A DNA stretch of 64,000 nt from JACXVD01 sp020446665 (GCA_041396905.1 JAWKXQ010000005.1:1-64000), one strand, 5' to 3'. Counted from the first letter of the stretch, positions 1 to 7,823 are shown. Made by a program: numbers and translations. The notes: generated by a model from the letters alone, not told the origin.

Positions 1-135
1 CGGATGCCGGATTGCGAGCTGATCGAATTTGGCGAAGAATGCTATCACGAGATCCTGCGCGAAGAAGATGCTGTGCGTGACCGGGCTATGGCCTCTATCG
101 CTGAGTTCCTGGACAGGGTAGCGCCCGCCGGATGA
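1..135 (+). CDS. Alpha/beta hydrolase (lysophospholipase-like), C-terminal end only
   Basis: The reading frame is open from base 1 and ends in TGA at 133-135, giving 44 residues. The visible piece contains a YHEIL segment with a glutamate-rich stretch after it. This resembles the catalytic-histidine region of the lysophospholipase/monoacylglycerol lipase family of serine alpha/beta hydrolases. The stop overlaps the start of the next gene (ATGA), so the two are probably translationally coupled. The nucleophile and acid residues lie outside the window, so the family call is tentative. Confidence 0.6.
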   Translation, partial: RMPDCELIEFGEECYHEILREEDAVRDRAMASIAEFLDRVAPAG

Positions 136-1244
136 GCAATCAGCCAGAGTTTGATTTCCTCATTGTTGGTGCTGGAATGGCGGGGGCCAGCCTCGCTGCA
201 GAGCTGTCTGCCCATGCCCGCGTGATCTTGATCGAGGCAGAGGATCGCCCCGGTTATCACGCTACTGGCCGCTCTGCTGCCTTCTGGACGGAAAGCTATG
301 GCGGGCCGCAGGTCCAGCCGCTTACGACTGCCTCCGGACCATGGCTGCAGGACCATGGCTTCCTCGCTCCGCGTGGTGCTCTGACGCTGGCGCGGGAAGA
401 GCAGGCGGATGAGCTGGACGCTTTCGTGCAGGGATTCCGATCGGCTGGCGTAGAGGTTGAAACGCTTGACCGTGACGCAATTGAGCGGCGCTTGCCCGGT
501 GTCTCGCCGCAATGGCAGCTGGCCGCGTTCGAGCCCGATTGCTGTGACATTGATGTGGCCGGGCTCCACGCCCATTACCTTGCGGCCTTGCGCAAGGGCG
601 GAGGGCAGCTGCGGCTGCGCGCACCGCTGGTGCAGGCTGCGCGCAATGGTCCGGGATGGCGGGTCGAGCTGGCCGATGGTCAGGTGATCCGCTGCGAAAC
701 GCTGGTCAATGCCGCCGGGGCCTGGGCGGATCAGGTCGCGCAGCGCGCCGGGATCGCCCCGCTCGGCATCCAGCCCATGCGCCGCACGGTCGCGCAATTG
801 CGCACAGCCCCTGCCGCTTCTGCCAGCCTTCCGCTGGTGCTCGATATTGGCGGTGACTTTTACTTCAAGCCGGAAAATGGTCGTCTCTGGCTCAGTCCGC
901 ATGACGAAACGCCCAGCGCAGCTTGCGATGCAGCGCCAGAAGAGATTGACGTGGCGCTGGCAATCGACCGGTTCCAGCAGGTCGTGGACTGGCGGATCGA
1001 AGCGGTTGAACATCGCTGGGCCGGGCTGCGCAGCTTCGCGCCGGACCGGTTGCCGGTCTATGGCCGCGACTCGGCGGAGCCGCAGTTTGCATGGTTTGCA
1101 GGGCAAGGTGGCTTTGGCATCCAGACAGCCCCGGCTGCTGCCATGCTCGCAGCCGCGCAGCTGCTGGAACGGGCCCAACCCGACATGCTGCGCGATATTG
1201 ATGCAGGAATTTACAGCCCTGATCGGTTTGCAGCCAGAATTTAG
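132..1244 (+). CDS. FAD-dependent oxidoreductase, DAO (glycine/D-amino acid oxidase) family
   Basis: This 370-aa protein begins with a Rossmann dinucleotide-binding motif (VGAGMAGA, residues 12-19), followed by the GYHATGRSAAFW segment typical of DAO-family FAD enzymes. A C-terminal RSFAPDRLPVYG block and a GQGGFGIQTAP block complete the FAD site, and the length fits the family. It probably oxidises an amine or amino acid using FAD and oxygen in the cytoplasm, but the substrate cannot be read from the sequence. It overlaps the preceding hydrolase gene by four bases, which suggests one transcript. Confidence 0.85.
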   Translation: MSNQPEFDFLIVGAGMAGASLAAELSAHARVILIEAEDRPGYHATGRSAAFWTESYGGPQVQPLTTASGPWLQDHGFLAPRGALTLAREEQADELDAFVQGFRSAGVEVETLDRDAIERRLPGVSPQWQLAAFEPDCCDIDVAGLHAHYLAALRKGGGQLRLRAPLVQAARNGPGWRVELADGQVIRCETLVNAAGAWADQVAQRAGIAPLGIQPMRRTVAQLRTAPAASASLPLVLDIGGDFYFKPENGRLWLSPHDETPSAACDAAPEEIDVALAIDRFQQVVDWRIEAVEHRWAGLRSFAPDRLPVYGRDSAEPQFAWFAGQGGFGIQTAPAAAMLAAAQLLERAQPDMLRDIDAGIYSPDRFAARI

Positions 1245-1354
1245 CCAATCGCCTCTGGTCAAAGCGCCCATCCCGCAATAGCTTGTCTGCCAAGCAACCG
1301 CCCGGTCGGGCGGTGCCTGTTACGTCTAACGACATGCCAAAGAGGAGCAATCGC

Positions 1355-1531
1355 ATGGCGCACAAGTTCGAAATCTACAAAGACAATGCCGGTGAATACC
1401 GCGTCCGCTTCAAGTATAATTCGGAAGTGATGTTCTCCACCCAAGGCTATTCCCAGAAGTCCTCCGCGCAGAATGCGATTGACTCGATCAAGAAGAACGG
1501 CCCGGGTGCCGAGGTCGAAGATAACAGCTGA
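1355..1531 (+). CDS. DUF1508 (YegP-like) small protein
   Basis: This 58-aa protein begins MAHKFEIYKDNAGEYRVRF and contains the SxxGYSQKSSAQNAIDSI segment that defines DUF1508/YegP. It is a single copy of the module, whereas E. coli YegP has two. I chose the ATG at 1355 because it has a good ribosome-binding site (AGAGGAG, about 7 bases upstream) and matches the family start; an earlier in-frame ATG at 1283 would add a non-conserved leader. The function of the family is not established. A hairpin terminator follows the gene. Confidence 0.85.
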   Translation: MAHKFEIYKDNAGEYRVRFKYNSEVMFSTQGYSQKSSAQNAIDSIKKNGPGAEVEDNS

Positions 1532-1561
1532 TCGCCAGACCAGTCTGTCGGAACAGGAAAG

Positions 1562-1590
1562 AAGCTCCGGCCACCGCGCCGGAGCTTTTC
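1562..1590. terminator. Bidirectional rho-independent terminator
   Basis: A nine-base stem (AAGCTCCGG paired with CCGGAGCTT) closes an eight-base loop. It is followed by TTTTC on the plus strand and by TTCTTTCC on the minus strand. It lies between the DUF1508 gene and the 3' end of the convergent psp operon and could terminate both. Confidence 0.8.
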
Positions 1591-1599
1591 GCACGCGGC

Positions 1600-1830
1600 C
1601 TAGAGATCAACCCCGCTGGCAATGGCTTCCAGCTTTCTGATCCGTTCTTTCAGGTCGGAAATTTCGATCCGGGCGCCGCCCATGGCGACGCCACCTTCGA
1701 TTTCGCGCGGGGCCTTGTCCAGCTCGCGCTCTTTCAGTGCCAGCCAGCCCTGCCAGCCGCGCAAGGTCGCCAGCGATACGATGGCGATGGCCAGCAGGCC
1801 CGCGGCAGAAACGATCAGTTGTTCAACCAT
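1600..1830 (-). CDS. Small PspB-like membrane/coiled-coil protein (psp operon, last gene)
   Basis: The protein has 76 residues: a transmembrane helix at about residues 4-24, a linker, and a C-terminal helix reading ISDLKERIRKLEAIAS. That helix resembles the PspB-type RxxxLExI pattern in the other small psp-operon proteins here. I chose the start at 1830 because the upstream part of the frame is out-of-frame shadow of the preceding gene and the ATG follows a GGAGGAAA site. It is the last gene before the terminator. Probable role: an inner-membrane partner in the envelope stress response. The exact function is unknown. Confidence 0.75.
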   Translation of the reverse strand: MVEQLIVSAAGLLAIAIVSLATLRGWQGWLALKERELDKAPREIEGGVAMGGARIEISDLKERIRKLEAIASGVDL

Positions 1831-1864
1831 TGCAGTTTCCTCCCTGCGCTCTGGCCTGCCTGAA

Positions 1865-2125
1865 TTATTTGTCCCTGAGCTGCTCGATTTCAGCAGCGAT
1901 CTGCTTTGCGTCACGGTCGCTGGTGGCGATGCGTTCCAGCACATGGATGCGTTCGCGCAGATCCTCGACCTCACGCTCCAGTTCCTTCTCGCGCGGGGTG
2001 TGGCCAACCGCGTTGCCCTCGCGATCGCTGGCAAAGCCATTCCGCGCGTCATAGCGCGCGCGCATCACGCGGCTGAAGGCGACGATCCCCACGATCAATA
2101 CGACGGCGATGGCCCAGCTGTTCAT
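1865..2125 (-). CDS. PspB-like membrane/coiled-coil protein (psp operon)
   Basis: This 86-aa protein has an N-terminal transmembrane helix (about residues 4-20), a basic patch (RVMRARYDAR) and a charged coiled coil ending in LRERIHVLERIATSD...EIEQLRDK. The ERIxTSD and EIExLR elements recur in its operon neighbours. It overlaps the preceding gene by four bases. By topology it should be anchored in the inner membrane with the coiled coil in the cytoplasm, as in PspB. I infer a paralogue of PspB and cannot name a specific partner. Confidence 0.78.
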   Translation of the reverse strand: MNSWAIAVVLIVGIVAFSRVMRARYDARNGFASDREGNAVGHTPREKELEREVEDLRERIHVLERIATSDRDAKQIAAEIEQLRDK

Positions 2126-2463
2126 TGCACCTTCTCCTTGCCATCCAGCAGCCGCTCAATTTCATGGGTCAGCTGGAAGCCGCTATCGGTTACGATCCGC
2201 TCGACATTGTTGAGCCGATCCTTGAGCGAGCCAAGCTCCGCGCGCAGCTGGGCATTTTCCTGCGTCAGCAAGGAAACGCGCTCTGCCGTCTGTGCGTCGC
2301 TTGATGGTTTGAGCGACTGGCCCCACATGCCTTCCAGCGGGTAGCCATTCTTGATCTTGAGCCGTGTCGTGTGGACCGAGGCGAGGATGCCTGCGCCGCC
2401 AAGAGCAAATGCTCCGGCAATGATCCAACCGATATAGGGCAGGATATCTGCGACTTCCATCAC
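2122..2463 (-). CDS. PspB-like membrane/coiled-coil protein (psp operon)
   Basis: The protein has 113 residues, with a transmembrane helix at about residues 8-28 and then a coiled coil rich in Glu, Leu and Arg. It ends with LNNVERIVTDSGFQLTHEIERLLD. This C-terminal block is closely shared with the neighbour at 2460-2771 (LERIVTDKGYDVATQIEALRD). It overlaps both flanking genes by four bases, so it is surely part of the same transcript. The start could be either of the first two methionines. It is probably a third membrane-anchored Psp accessory protein. Confidence 0.78.
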   Translation of the reverse strand: MMEVADILPYIGWIIAGAFALGGAGILASVHTTRLKIKNGYPLEGMWGQSLKPSSDAQTAERVSLLTQENAQLRAELGSLKDRLNNVERIVTDSGFQLTHEIERLLDGKEKVQ

Positions 2464-2771
2464 ACGCGCTCCTTGCTGGCGATGTTCAGCGGCATGCCGC
2501 TGCCTGCTTCATCCACCCGGCGCTGATCGCGCAGGGCCTCGATCTGTGTAGCCACGTCATAGCCCTTGTCGGTGACGATCCGTTCCAGCACGCGCACCCG
2601 GTCTTCCAGCTGCTGCACCTTGCTCGCATATTGCGCGGCGCGTTCGGCAGTATGCTCTGCCGTGCTGCTAACCTGCATTTCAGCGATCTTCTGTTTGTGT
2701 TTGGCCCATATCCCCATCAGCGGAATGCCAAAGATCATTACCACTGCGACAAGGCCGATGATCTCACCCAT
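2460..2771 (-). CDS. PspB-like membrane/coiled-coil protein (psp operon)
   Basis: This 103-aa protein has an N-terminal transmembrane helix (residues 3-23), a short basic stretch and a coiled coil containing LEDRVRVLERIVTDKGYD. That pattern resembles the conserved PspB core DRMxTLExIL. A non-conserved tail of about 20 residues follows. It lies 25 bases downstream of pspC. The order and spacing place it in the sigma-54 psp operon. I infer a PspB paralogue; the family match is by motif and topology only. Confidence 0.78.
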   Translation of the reverse strand: MGEIIGLVAVVMIFGIPLMGIWAKHKQKIAEMQVSSTAEHTAERAAQYASKVQQLEDRVRVLERIVTDKGYDVATQIEALRDQRRVDEAGSGMPLNIASKERV

Positions 2772-2796
2772 TGTTCAATCCTCCCAGAATTTCAGA

Positions 2797-3174
2797 TCAG
2801 CGCAGCCGCTCGATTTCAGAGTTCAGGCGCGGATTGCTGGAGACGTAATAGGCCTCCACTTCGGCCAGGCGCCGGTCGATATCACGCATCTTGCCGCGGA
2901 TTTCCCGAGCCGAGCGGCGCGGGTTCTGGCGCACGCCCTGCCAATATTGTTGTTCCTGCTTGTCGGTATAGAGCTCGGTCGGCTTCTTGTTCAGCAGCAA
3001 GCCCATGATGAAATAGGGCAGCAGCAGCATGAAGCCGGTGGCAAAATTGGCGGCGATGAAGCCCAGCCGCACCCACAGCGCATTGACCCCGGTATAGTCC
3101 GCTATCCCCGCGCAGACGCCCATCAGGTTGGAGTTCTGCTTATCGCGGTAAAGTGTCGTGTGCCTGCCGGCCAT
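2797..3174 (-). CDS. pspC: Envelope stress response protein PspC
   Basis: This 125-aa protein starts with the PspC domain (YRDKQNSNLMGVCAGIADY, then WVRLGF) and has hydrophobic segments at about residues 33-60. PspC is an inner-membrane sensor that, with PspB, recruits PspA under envelope stress. The C-terminal half is a coiled coil ending SSNPRLNSEIERLR, which shares the EIExLR signature with the small proteins downstream. The start codon overlaps the pspB stop (TAATG). Confidence 0.9.
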   Translation of the reverse strand: MAGRHTTLYRDKQNSNLMGVCAGIADYTGVNALWVRLGFIAANFATGFMLLLPYFIMGLLLNKKPTELYTDKQEQQYWQGVRQNPRRSAREIRGKMRDIDRRLAEVEAYYVSSNPRLNSEIERLR

Positions 3175-3468
3175 TATCGTGCCCCCTTCTTGTCTGCGAG
3201 CAGGCGATCCAGCTCGCGCAAATCTTCCTTATGTGCGTCAATATCATGGACCAGCCGGGCCGGTTTGAAGTCCGGATTGTCGCTGGCCACCAGCCGCTCG
3301 ACCGTATCCATCCGGTCATCCAGACGCCGGGCGAGCTGATAGAGTTCTTCCAGCAGATTTTCGTCATCCGGGGTGATGCTGGCTGATGTCTTCCACTTGG
3401 TGACGTGATGGAGAATTAGCCGCGGGCGAGAGCGATAATTGCTGCAATAAAGCTTGCCAATCTTCCAC
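3174..3468 (-). CDS. pspB: PspB, reading frame broken by two apparent one-base deletions
   Basis: The C-terminal part is clear PspB: ILHHVTKWK, then DENLLEELYQLARRLDDRM, then DTVERLVASDNPDFKP. The membrane helix (FIAAIIALARG) lies in a second frame and the probable start (GTG at 3468, reading MEDWQA) in a third. Adding one base in the TTT run near 3450 and one in the CC at 3420-3421 gives a continuous PspB of normal length with helix, basic hinge and coiled coil. PspB normally acts with PspC in the inner membrane. I cannot tell sequencing error from a real lesion. Confidence 0.75.
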
Positions 3469-3471
3469 GGA

Positions 3472-4180
3472 TCAATCCTCCTGCTTCGTGGCGTCGCTGC
3501 CGTCAGCTTCCTTGCCGAGGCCCAGGGCGCGCTTCATATCTTCGAGTTCGCTGTCGATCTTGTCAGAGCCTGCCAGCGCGTTGATCTCGTCCGCGAGGGA
3601 GAGCTGGCCGTTGCCGCCTTCGGCAATGCTCAGCGCTTCGGCGCGGCCTTCTGCATAATCCACGCGGCGCTCCATCTGGTCGAAGCGGGCGAGCGCTTCA
3701 TCGGTGCGTTCGGTGGACATCAGCGTGCGCAGCTTCACGCGGTTTTCCGCGCTTTCCAGCCGCGCTGCGATGGCCGTCTGGCGGCTGCGTGCTTCGCGCA
3801 GACGGTTCTGCAGCTTGTGGATGTCGTCTTCATAGGCGCGCAAGGCATCGTCCAGCACGGCAATCTCTGCCTTCAACTGGTCGGCCATGTCTGCCGCCTT
3901 CTTCTTTTCCACGAGCGCGGCGCGGGCGAGACTTCGCGGTCGCACTCAGCGCCAGCTGCTTTCTCTACCCAGTCGGCCTGGAGCCGCTCCAGCTTCACCA
4001 CATGGCGGTGCATTTCTTTCTGGTCGGCAATGGTGCGGGCCGCACTGGCGCGCACTTCCACCAGGGTTTCTTCCATCTCCATGATGATCATGCGGATCAT
4101 TTTTGCGGAGTCGTCAGCCTTATCCAGCATATGGTTGAGGTGGCGGCGATGATGTCACGCGTGCGGCTGAAGATGCCCAT
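3472..4180 (-). CDS. pspA: PspA phage shock protein, reading frame broken by several indels
   Basis: Three frames together give a full PspA. Its N-terminus MGIFSRTRDIIAAT lies at 4180-4139. The central MLDKADDSAKMIRMIIMEME to DWVEKA lies in a second frame. The rest (LARAALVEKKKAADM to the stop at 3472) lies in a third. Breaks fall near 4135 and between about 3930 and 3955. PspA is a peripheral coiled-coil protein of the ESCRT-III/Vipp1 family that supports the inner membrane and inhibits PspF. The ATG overlaps an upstream TGA (TGATG) and has a GGAG site. Confidence 0.8.
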
Positions 4181-4453
4181 CAAAGGTGCTCCGTTGGAGA
4201 AGAGTTCGTTGAATTTTTCCGCGGCCTGATCCTGCAAATCCTGCAGGCGGTCGCGGCGGGTTTCCTGCGTCGGAGTGGGGCTGCGACGCAAGCGTTCAAT
4301 TTCAGCATCCAGCCGCGACAGGTTGCTGGAGATCGGACGGACCGGAGCACGGCCAGCGCTGCCTTCAGCGTCCAGACCGTGGTGACGAGCAAGGGGGGGC
4401 TCGCGCTCCGGCCCGACTGGACCCAGTGTGTTATGATCAGTGGGGCGGGTCAT
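4180..4453 (-). CDS. Predicted coiled-coil protein upstream of pspA, unrecognised
   Basis: An ATG at 4453 overlaps the stop of the preceding small gene (ATGA). It opens a frame beginning MTRPTDHNTLGPV and continuing to a helical stretch (SRLDAEIERLRRS, then RDRLQDLQDQAAEKFNELFS). In this frame there is no stop before pspA. A neighbouring frame stops in a TGA that overlaps the pspA ATG, so one small indel near the end would give an ordinary protein of about 90 aa. I do not recognise the family. Its position implies co-expression with pspA. Confidence 0.5.
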
Positions 4454-4602
4454 GCCAGTTCCACGGCCTCGACCGGCATGGCGGCCGCAAAAGCGGGCGA
4501 TGCCTGCATTTGCGTGCTGAGCGCGACAAAGGCCATCATCGCGGCAATGCTCGCGAGCGCGGCCTGACCCAGTCTGCTCTGGAAAAAGCGGCGGTTGTAC
4601 AT
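4450..4602 (-). CDS. Small 50-aa membrane or exported protein, first gene of the psp operon
   Basis: The protein begins MYNRRFFQSRLGQAAL, has a hydrophobic helix (about residues 13-30) and ends with an Ala/Pro/Val-rich tail. It could be a cleaved signal peptide with a short mature part or a single-helix membrane peptide. An AAGGA site lies 9 bases upstream of the ATG. The sigma-54 promoter is about 50 bases upstream, so this is the first cistron induced by PspF. I do not recognise the family. Confidence 0.65.
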   Translation of the reverse strand: MYNRRFFQSRLGQAALASIAAMMAFVALSTQMQASPAFAAAMPVEAVELA

Positions 4603-4650
4603 GGTCTTTATTCCTTCTGAATGGTCTCGCCCATGGGCTTGACCACCACT

Positions 4651-4669
4651 TTGCAACCCCCGTGCCAAA
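4651..4669 (-). promoter_or_regulatory. Sigma-54 (RpoN) promoter of the psp operon
   Basis: The minus strand reads TTTGGCACGGGGGTTGCAA. This is an essentially perfect -24/-12 promoter: TGGCAC, five bases, then TTGCA. It lies about 50 bases upstream of the first operon gene, and the activator gene pspF is divergent. The PspF enhancer site should lie between here and about 4770, but I could not identify a clear palindrome for it. Confidence 0.9.
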
Positions 4670-4769
4670 TTGTGAAACTGGCTGTTTTCTGGGCAATTGG
4701 AGGAATTCTACGAACGACATGTTGGTTTCGATTGCCAATATTCGGGAAATTTCACTATATTCCGGATCA

Positions 4770-5801
4770 ATGGAGCGCGGCACGCAATTCATCGGCCAGT
4801 CCGGGGCCTTTCTCGACGCGGTGGAGCGCGCCAGCCGCGCTGCGCCGATGGCGCGCCCGGTGCTGGTGATCGGCGAACGCGGTACCGGCAAGGAACTGAT
4901 TGCAGAGCGCCTGCACCGTCTCTCTACCCGCTGGGATGGGCCGCTGGTCATCATGAATTGTGCTGCCTTGCCGGAAACGCTGATCGAAGCGGAATTGTTC
5001 GGCCATGAAGCCGGAGCCTTCACCGGTGCTACCAAAGCGCGGGCCGGAAGGTTCGAGGAAGCCGACGGAGGCACGCTATTTCTCGACGAACTGGGCACCT
5101 TGTCCATGGCCGCGCAGGAACGGCTGCTGCGCGCGGTGGAATATGGCGAGATTACCCGTATCGGCTCGTCCCGCCCGATCCGCGTGGATGTGCGGATTGT
5201 CGGCGCGACGAATGAAGATCTGCCGGCCAAGGCCGCGCGTAATGAATTCCGCTCCGACCTGCTCGACCGGCTGTGTTTCGAAGTCATCACCCTGCCGCCC
5301 TTGCGCGTGCGTGAAGGCGATGTGGAAGTGCTGGCGCAATATTTCGGGCGCCGCATGGCGACTGAGCTGGGCTGGGAAGAATGGCCCGGCTTCGCCCCCC
5401 ATATCGCCCGCCAGCTGGAGGAATATGCCTGGCCCGGTAATGTGCGCGAATTGCGCAATGTGGTGGAACGCGCGGTCTATCGCTGGGATGACTGGCGCGA
5501 GCCGGTGGGCCATGTGCAGTTCAACCCGTTCGATTCCCCGTGGAAGCCCTTCACGCCCGCACCGCGACAGGTGGCAGGCGCGCCAGCTGCGCCATCGGCA
5601 CCCGAAGCGCCCTCTGCGCCTGCAGTGGAAGAGCTCGATACTATTGACGATCTGCGCTCTGCCGTTGATGCGCATGAGCGGGCAATACTGGAACATGCGC
5701 TGGGCAAGCATCGCTGGAACCAGCGCCAAACGGCCAAGGCGCTGGGGCTGACCTATGACCAGCTGCGCCATGCGATCAAGAAACACGGCCTGAGTGAATA
5801 G
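4770..5801 (+). CDS. pspF: PspF, sigma-54 activator of the psp operon
   Basis: This 343-aa AAA+ enhancer-binding protein has no N-terminal receiver domain, as is usual for PspF. Walker A is GERGTGKE (residues 35-42), the sigma-54 contact loop is GAFTGA (82-87) and Walker B is GGTLFLDE (100-107). An Ala/Pro-rich linker (about 265-290) precedes a Fis-type helix-turn-helix (NQRQTAKALGLTYDQLRHAI). I chose the ATG at 4770 (MERGTQFIGQS) because it fits the family; upstream in-frame starts would extend into the divergent promoter. PspF activates the operon on the opposite strand and is normally held inactive by PspA. Confidence 0.92.
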   Translation: MERGTQFIGQSGAFLDAVERASRAAPMARPVLVIGERGTGKELIAERLHRLSTRWDGPLVIMNCAALPETLIEAELFGHEAGAFTGATKARAGRFEEADGGTLFLDELGTLSMAAQERLLRAVEYGEITRIGSSRPIRVDVRIVGATNEDLPAKAARNEFRSDLLDRLCFEVITLPPLRVREGDVEVLAQYFGRRMATELGWEEWPGFAPHIARQLEEYAWPGNVRELRNVVERAVYRWDDWREPVGHVQFNPFDSPWKPFTPAPRQVAGAPAAPSAPEAPSAPAVEELDTIDDLRSAVDAHERAILEHALGKHRWNQRQTAKALGLTYDQLRHAIKKHGLSE

Positions 5802-5835
5802 GTCCGTGAATAGGCCCGCGAACAGGGAGAGGGTT

Positions 5836-6717
5836 ATGCGCGGAGTGAGGACTGGGCTGGCGGCATTGGCACTGGGACTGTGCGCGACCGCGCCGCTCGC
5901 GGCCAAGAGCAAGGCCGGGGAGGAGCCGCCCTTGGGGACAGCGGTGGACGTCACTGATCCAGCCATGCTGGCGGCAATCGCAGAGGCAGAGAGGCGTGGG
6001 CGGTTGTTGTGGCTTTACGATCAGGCCGCGTGGCATGCGACTGACGCGATGAGGGCGGATATTGACCCGTCCAAGGTGGCCGGGGCGGCAGGCTACGTCG
6101 TCATCCCGCGCGATGGCGATGCGATGCTGGACGTGGTCTTCGTGGCCGAGCGCAAAGAGGCCTTGCTGGAATTTGCGCGCTATACTGTCGATGTGAGCAA
6201 GGTGGTCAGCGGCGGGCCGGTGGACGGCGATTTGCCTGCCTTGTCCCCGCTTGCAGAACGCATGTTCAAGGCGCGTGGGCCAGCAATTGAAGCGATGGTC
6301 AAAGAGAAATATGGCCTTTGCAGCCGTAGCCCGGCGAACACAGTGACGCTGCCCCCGGACGAGAACGATGTAATCAGCTTCTACCTGCTCACTTCGACCG
6401 TCCACGACGATGTCTATCCATTGGGTGGCCACTATCGGGCCGATGTGGATGCAGATAACGAGGTTGTCAGCACGCGCCGCTATATGAAGTCATGCTTCGA
6501 TATCCAGCTGCCCGGAACGTCCGGGAAAATGCAGGATGGCAAGCGGCCGGTTGCGACTATGGTGACCTATTTGCTCGGCGACCAGCCGAGCGAAATCCAT
6601 AGCTTCGTGGCGCATTATGTTCCGATGCAAATGCTGATCATCACGGTGAGCAACGAGAAGACATGGAGAGTGGGCAAGGACAAGATTGAGCAAGTCGAGC
6701 TGAAAAAGGGTTCCTAG
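5836..6717 (+). CDS. Hypothetical secreted protein
   Basis: This 293-aa protein begins with a signal peptide (MRGVRTGLAALALGL, cleavage probably after APLAA). The ATG at 5836 follows GGAGAGGG; an earlier in-frame ATG at 5794 would precede the signal with charged residues. The mature part is soluble with two well-separated cysteines (in GLCSRSP and KSCFDI). I do not recognise a domain. Its stop overlaps the stop of the convergent DUF2855 gene by four bases. Confidence 0.75.
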   Translation: MRGVRTGLAALALGLCATAPLAAKSKAGEEPPLGTAVDVTDPAMLAAIAEAERRGRLLWLYDQAAWHATDAMRADIDPSKVAGAAGYVVIPRDGDAMLDVVFVAERKEALLEFARYTVDVSKVVSGGPVDGDLPALSPLAERMFKARGPAIEAMVKEKYGLCSRSPANTVTLPPDENDVISFYLLTSTVHDDVYPLGGHYRADVDADNEVVSTRRYMKSCFDIQLPGTSGKMQDGKRPVATMVTYLLGDQPSEIHSFVAHYVPMQMLIITVSNEKTWRVGKDKIEQVELKKGS

Positions 6718-7823
6718 GCTTCGCTCAATTCCACCACCAGCCCCGCCGCCGGGTTCAGCTTGCCCGCCACTGCATCGCGATAGCTGGCCAGTGCGGCGTC
6801 TTGTCCGCTGCTTTTCTCGATGTGGAACATGCCCTGCGCGTCAGCCATGAAGCTGCCCCAGGCCGCACCCATACGCTCGGCAAAGCCAGCCGGGCCCCAG
6901 TCGCCGATCCGTTTCTGCACCCGGCCCGGCGCGAAGAAGCCGGTGCCGCCTGTGTGCCGCCCGGCTTCGTCACTGGCATCCCAATGCGCCTTGCCCACGA
7001 CCAGCCGCATGGTCAGATTTTCCCCGAAATGCTCTGCCAGTTCGGCTACAACCTGCGGATTGCCTGCAATATCGACAAAGGCGGTGGGGCGGGCAGGATC
7101 GAGCGAGGCAATCGCGTCATAGCCGATCACCCGGTCATACAGGCCATGCCCGTCCAGGAAAGCCTGCCCGGCGGAGGAGGACAAGCCGATCATCTCCGGC
7201 TTGCTGCCGCTGCGCGCCCGCATCGAATGGGCAAAGCCGATGGCGGTTTTCGACGACGCGCCTGATGTCACCACTTGCAGCGCGCCGAAATCCCCTTCGT
7301 CCTCCAACTGGTCGGCAATCAGCCAGCCCGTGAGGTAAAGCGGGCGGAATACCGGGAACCAGTCGCGCAATTCCTCGCTATAACCATCCAGCCCGGCCAG
7401 CGCGACATATTGGTTATAGACCGGCGGCATATCCAGCCGATGCGGGGACTGGTCAGTAAAGCCTGCGGGCGAAGCTTTGCCCGGTGTGAGCAGCACATGC
7501 GAAGCGAGCGGGAAATAGCCGTAAAAGACTGCACCCTCTGCCACATCGGGGCAACTGGACGCAGTTATGGTGGCAAAGCCCCACACCGGCAGACGGCCCG
7601 CCCCATCGCCGGGGGAGAAGAAATCCCAATAGCCCTTGTCATTGCCAAACAGGCCGGCGGGCTGGCCAAAGGCAGCATAGGTGACATTGTTGGCGGTCAT
7701 CGCGAAACTGTCGAGCCGGGCCAGAACCTGACCTTCAGCGGGGGCGGGCAGATTTTCATCCACCAGTGCAGCGCTGCTGATATTGCCTTTGTCGATATTG
7801 ATGGCCCAGCCGGACATGCTCAT
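6714..7823 (-). CDS. DUF2855 family protein (MDR-like)
   Basis: This 369-aa protein matches the DUF2855 layout. It has an N-terminal GroES-like half (LARLDSFAMTANNVTYAAFG, then YWDFFSP and LPVWGFATI) and a Rossmann-like half beginning VVTSGASSKTAIGFA. DUF2855 proteins resemble zinc-free medium-chain dehydrogenases/quinone reductases but have no established reaction. The start has a strong AGAGGAG site 6 bases upstream. It stands alone between convergent and divergent neighbours. Confidence 0.8.
   Translation of the reverse strand: MSMSGWAINIDKGNISSAALVDENLPAPAEGQVLARLDSFAMTANNVTYAAFGQPAGLFGNDKGYWDFFSPGDGAGRLPVWGFATITASSCPDVAEGAVFYGYFPLASHVLLTPGKASPAGFTDQSPHRLDMPPVYNQYVALAGLDGYSEELRDWFPVFRPLYLTGWLIADQLEDEGDFGALQVVTSGASSKTAIGFAHSMRARSGSKPEMIGLSSSAGQAFLDGHGLYDRVIGYDAIASLDPARPTAFVDIAGNPQVVAELAEHFGENLTMRLVVGKAHWDASDEAGRHTGGTGFFAPGRVQKRIGDWGPAGFAERMGAAWGSFMADAQGMFHIEKSSGQDAALASYRDAVAGKLNPAAGLVVELSEA

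Noticed and set aside
4097..5458. Long minus-strand frame running through pspF into pspA
   Set aside because: It crosses the divergent promoter region and only its last part coincides with real psp coding sequence.
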